Source of the DNA: Competibacteraceae bacterium UBA6584
GTDB taxonomy: Bacteria; Pseudomonadota; Gammaproteobacteria; Competibacterales; Competibacteraceae
Direction of reading: 5' to 3'
Length of the DNA stretch: 49,030 bases
NCBI GenBank assembly: GCA_002433805.1
Contig: DJIW01000004.1
Coordinates: 1-49,030, forward strand
Part shown: positions 45,930 through 49,030 of the stretch, piece by piece
Layout: each line of letters begins with the position of its first letter
Position numbering within the stretch: the stretch's first letter is position 1
Translations under genes and position numbers: made by a program
The notes under the pieces: generated by a model
Told to the model about the DNA's origin: nothing
Seen by the model: only the letters and a program-made list of their open reading frames with translations
Database searches by the model: none

Positions 45930-48900
45930 TTATCCTCCGATGCCTTCCAGCAGCCGTTCCACGGTCGCGACGCGGGCTTCGGCGTCCGGCAATTCCTTGA
46001 TAAAGCGCAGCTTGTCCTTGCCATCCAGTTTATAGACCTGATGCTGCTGTTGGATGAGCCGCACCAATTTGACCGGGTCCACCTTCGGCTCCGGGCCGAA
46101 CACGATACGCCCGCCCTTGAGGCCGGCTTCGATCTTTTTGATTCCAATCGGGGTGGCTCTCAGCTTCAAGCTGGTCACCCGAAACAGATTTTTGACCGGT
46201 TCCGGCAACAGGCCAAAACGGTCGATCATTTCGACTTGCAACTCGCGCAACTCGCTCTCGTCGCGGGCGCTGGCGATCCGTTTGTACAAGATCAACCGGC
46301 TGTGAATGTCGGGCAAATAATCGTCGGGAATTAAGGCCGGACTTTGCAGGTCGATTTCCGGGCCGTGATCCAGCGGCCGATCCAGCTCCGGCACCCGTCC
46401 GGCCTTGAGCGCTTGCACCGCGCGCTCCAGCAAATCCATATACAGCGTGAAGCCGACCTCGTGAATCTGGCCGCTTTGCTGCTCGCCCAGCAGCTCGCCC
46501 GCGCCGCGAATCTCCAAATCGTGATTGGCCAGCATGAAGCCCGCGCCCAAATCCTCCAGCGATTCGATGGCCTCGATCCGCTTGACCGCGTCGGCCGTCA
46601 TCGCCTGGCGCGGCGGCACGATCAGATAAGCGTAGGCGCGGTGGTGCGAGCGCCCGACCCGGCCGCGCAACTGGTGCAGTTGCGCCAGCCCCAGCTTGTC
46701 GGCGCGGTTGATCAGGATGGTGTTGGCGCTGGGCACGTCGATGCCCGACTCGATGATGGTGGTGCAGACCAATAGATTGCAGCGGCGGTGATAAAAATCC
46801 AGCATCACCTGTTCCAGTTCCCGCTCGCGCATCTGGCCGTGGGCGATTGCGATCCGCGCGCCCGGCGCGAATTCGGCCAACTGCGCCGCCATCCGTTGGA
46901 TGGTGTCCACCTCGTTGTGCAAAAAGTAGATCTGGCCGCCGCGCTTGAGTTCACGCTGGCAGGCTTCGCGAATCGTCGCCGGGTTCCACTGGCCGACGAA
47001 GGTCTTGACCGCCAGGCGGCCCGCCGGTGGGGTGGCGATGATCGACAGTTCGCGCAAGCCGGCCATCGCCATGTTCAGGGTGCGCGGGATCGGCGTGGCG
47101 GTCAGGGTCAGCACGTCCACCTCGGTGCGCAAGGCTTTCATCCGCTCCTTGTGCTTGACCCCGAAGCGGTGCTCCTCGTCGATGATGGTCAGGCCCAGAT
47201 TCTTGAAACGCACGTCGTTCTGCAACAGCTTGTGGGTGCCGATCAGAATATCGACCTTGCCCTCGGCCAAGGCTTGCAAGGTTTCCGCTTGCTGCTTGGC
47301 CGAGCGGAAGCGGGACAGCAGTTCGACCCGCACCGGCCAGTCGGCGAAGCGGTCGAGAAAGTTTTGATAGTGCTGCTGGGCCAGCAGCGTGGTCGGCGTC
47401 AGCACCGCCACCTGTCGCCCGTCCTGCACCGCCACGAAGGCGGCGCGCATCGCCACCTCGGTCTTGCCGAAACCGACATCGCCGCACACCACCCGATCCA
47501 TCGGCCGGCCGGCGCGCAGGTCGGCGATTACCGCGTCGATGGCCATTTGCTGGTCGGGGGTTTCCTCGAACGGAAAGGCGGCGGCGAAGGCGGCGTAATC
47601 GGCTTCGCTGAGACTGAAGGCGTGTCCGGGCCGGGCCTCGCGCCGAGCGTAGAGATCCAGCAGTTCCGCCGCCGCGTCGCTGACCTGCTCGGCGGCCTTG
47701 CGACGGACTTTTTCCCATTGGCCGCTGCCGAGTTTGTGCAGCGGCGCGCTTTCCGGCGACGCGCCGGTGTAGCGGCTCAGCAAATGCAGCGAGGCGACCG
47801 GCACGTACAAACGGTCGCTGTCGGCGTATTCCACCACCACGAATTCGCCGTCGATACCGGCGACTTCCAGCCGCTCCAACCCGCTATAACGGCCGATGCC
47901 ATGCGCCTCGTGGACCACCGGCGCGCCGGGATTGAGATCGGTGAGGTTGCGGATGATGGCGTCGGGATCGCGGTTGGAGGCCCGCCGCCGCGTCTGCCGC
48001 GCCCGCTCGCCGTACAGCTGCGGCTCGGCGATGATCGCCAGCGGCGGATCGGTCAGCAGCAAGCCCTGTTCCAGCGGCGCGACCGTCAACGCCAGCCGCA
48101 AGTCGTCTCGCGCCAAAAAGTCGGCCCAACTCTCACAAACCGTCGGTTTGATCCCGTGGCCGCGCAAGGTTTCCAGCAGCACCTCGCGCCGCCCGGCCGA
48201 TTCGGCGGCGAACAGCACCCGCCCCGGAAAGTTCGCCAAAAATTCCTCCAGCGCGGCGGCCGGCCGCTCGGCGCGGGCCTGGAACGGCAACAGCGGCGGC
48301 GGCGCGCTGGGAAAGTTGACCCCGCCATCGCCCGCCTCCCGCAACTCCACGCGCAGGTAACGGGCCAGCGCCTTCTCGACTTGGGCCGCCTCGACAAACA
48401 GCAGCGGCGGCGGCAACAGCGGCCGCTCGGCGTCGTAACGGCGCTGCTCGTAGCGATCCAGCAACTGCTCCTGAAAGGCCGCCATCGCCGCCGCCACGCC
48501 TTCCAGGCGAACCGCCAGCGTCGCCTCCGGCAGATAGTCGAACAGGGTGGCGGTTTGCTCGAAAAACAGCGGCAGATAGTATTCGATGCCGCCGGGCGCG
48601 TTGCCGGCGCTGACTTCGCGATAGCTCGGACTGCGTTGCGGGTCGCCCTCGAACTGCCGCCGCCACGCCTGCCGGAAGCGGGCGATGGTTTCTTGATCCA
48701 GCGGAAATTCCCGCGCCGGCAACAGCTCAATCTGCGAGGTCTTGGCGACCGACAGTTGGGTATCCGGATCGAAGTCGCGGATGCTTTCCACCTCGTCGTC
48801 GAACAGTTCGATCCGGTAGGGGCGCTCCGCGCCCATCGGAAACAGATCGAGAATCGCGCCGCGCACCGCGAATTCGCCGTGTTCGACCACCTGCGACACG

Positions 48901-49030
48901 CAAACGTAACCCGCCGCTTCCAAGCGGCGGCGAAAATCGTCCAGATCCAAGCGCTCCCCCACCTTCAGCAGCAGCGCGTAGCGGTCCAGATAGCCGCGCG
49001 GCGACAAGCGTTGCATCAAGGGCGCCACCG
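45930..49030 (-). CDS. mfd: Transcription-repair coupling factor Mfd (5' end beyond the window)
   Basis: About 1033 codons of Mfd are visible, so roughly the first 115 residues of a protein of ~1150 lie off the right edge. Mfd removes RNA polymerase stalled at DNA damage and recruits UvrA. From the N-terminal side one sees the UvrB-homology region, then the RNA polymerase-interacting domain (HEAHGIGRYSGLERL). The translocase follows with Walker A GDVGFGKTEVAMRAAF, the DEEH box IIDEEHRFG, TATPIPRT and the helicase motifs TTIIESGIDVPSANT and QLRGRVGRS. The C-terminal TRCF domain is complete to the stop at 45930. It is followed by arfB. Confidence 0.97.
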   Translation of the reverse strand, partial: VAPLMQRLSPRGYLDRYALLLKVGERLDLDDFRRRLEAAGYVCVSQVVEHGEFAVRGAILDLFPMGAERPYRIELFDDEVESIRDFDPDTQLSVAKTSQIELLPAREFPLDQETIARFRQAWRRQFEGDPQRSPSYREVSAGNAPGGIEYYLPLFFEQTATLFDYLPEATLAVRLEGVAAAMAAFQEQLLDRYEQRRYDAERPLLPPPLLFVEAAQVEKALARYLRVELREAGDGGVNFPSAPPPLLPFQARAERPAAALEEFLANFPGRVLFAAESAGRREVLLETLRGHGIKPTVCESWADFLARDDLRLALTVAPLEQGLLLTDPPLAIIAEPQLYGERARQTRRRASNRDPDAIIRNLTDLNPGAPVVHEAHGIGRYSGLERLEVAGIDGEFVVVEYADSDRLYVPVASLHLLSRYTGASPESAPLHKLGSGQWEKVRRKAAEQVSDAAAELLDLYARREARPGHAFSLSEADYAAFAAAFPFEETPDQQMAIDAVIADLRAGRPMDRVVCGDVGFGKTEVAMRAAFVAVQDGRQVAVLTPTTLLAQQHYQNFLDRFADWPVRVELLSRFRSAKQQAETLQALAEGKVDILIGTHKLLQNDVRFKNLGLTIIDEEHRFGVKHKERMKALRTEVDVLTLTATPIPRTLNMAMAGLRELSIIATPPAGRLAVKTFVGQWNPATIREACQRELKRGGQIYFLHNEVDTIQRMAAQLAEFAPGARIAIAHGQMRERELEQVMLDFYHRRCNLLVCTTIIESGIDVPSANTILINRADKLGLAQLHQLRGRVGRSHHRAYAYLIVPPRQAMTADAVKRIEAIESLEDLGAGFMLANHDLEIRGAGELLGEQQSGQIHEVGFTLYMDLLERAVQALKAGRVPELDRPLDHGPEIDLQSPALIPDDYLPDIHSRLILYKRIASARDESELRELQVEMIDRFGLLPEPVKNLFRVTSLKLRATPIGIKKIEAGLKGGRIVFGPEPKVDPVKLVRLIQQQHQVYKLDGKDKLRFIKELPDAEARVATVERLLEGIGG

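Overview
The window is a contiguous, densely coded, GC-rich piece of bacterial chromosome. The gene content (OpgG/OpgH, Orn and RsgA as divergent neighbours, aerobic HemF, ArfB beside Mfd, DUF2789, DUF1287) points to a gammaproteobacterium. Flavocytochrome c sulfide dehydrogenase, a DUF4212/ActP-type acetate symporter, ETF-quinone oxidoreductase and a glycogen branching enzyme would fit a sulfur-capable, storage-polymer-forming lineage such as the Competibacteraceae. That lineage call is inference only. No rRNA, CRISPR array, complete insertion sequence or prophage was seen.

Layout, left to right. 1-1611: start of a small membrane protein and a succinate-semialdehyde dehydrogenase. 1816-5970: osmoregulated periplasmic glucan operon, opgG - unknown 168-aa gene - opgH. 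6185-7018: tRNA-Ser(UGA) and a class I glutamine amidotransferase. 7219-12974: ETF-QO, a DUF502 membrane protein, a two-domain rhodanese, orn, rsgA and a LysE-type exporter. 13166-14591: orphan sulfate-binding protein and a small acidic protein. 14691-20081: GH1 beta-glucosidase, a sugar-ABC ATPase, a DUF1287 protein and a large glycoamylase-like (GH144-type) secreted protein, all on the minus strand. 20145-24631: CHASE2-PAS-GGDEF-EAL protein overlapping a LysM-FecR protein. 25025-26700: sulfide dehydrogenase cytochrome and flavoprotein subunits. 26814-31206: a membrane sensor-like 3'-5' exonuclease divergent from DUF4212 and a Na+/solute symporter. 31282-35200: RlmC-like methyltransferase, small zinc-ribbon protein, EamA transporter, tRNA-Leu(CAA), hemF and DUF2789. 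35255-38083: a two-component system divergent from a Spy/CpxP-like gene, with an RstA-box-like site between them. 38255-43127: a double-length branching enzyme and a DUF3616 protein. 43422-44592: two A+T-richer genes with Cys/His hydrolase-like motifs. 44763-49030: a cyclase-family hydrolase, arfB and the C-terminal nine tenths of mfd.

Themes. (1) Glucans: the window can make periplasmic glucans (OpgGH) and probably cut them (GH144-like protein, GH1 beta-glucosidase), and it branches glycogen with an enzyme that carries a second, apparently inactive copy of itself. (2) Envelope sensing: the histidine kinase/response regulator with the Spy-like chaperone, and the FecR/CHASE2 cyclic-di-GMP pair. 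(3) Acetate and sulfide energy metabolism. The most unusual items are the fused pseudo-branching-enzyme/GlgB, the extra gene between opgG and opgH beside a short OpgH, the sensor/exonuclease chimera, and the A+T-rich hydrolase-like pair.
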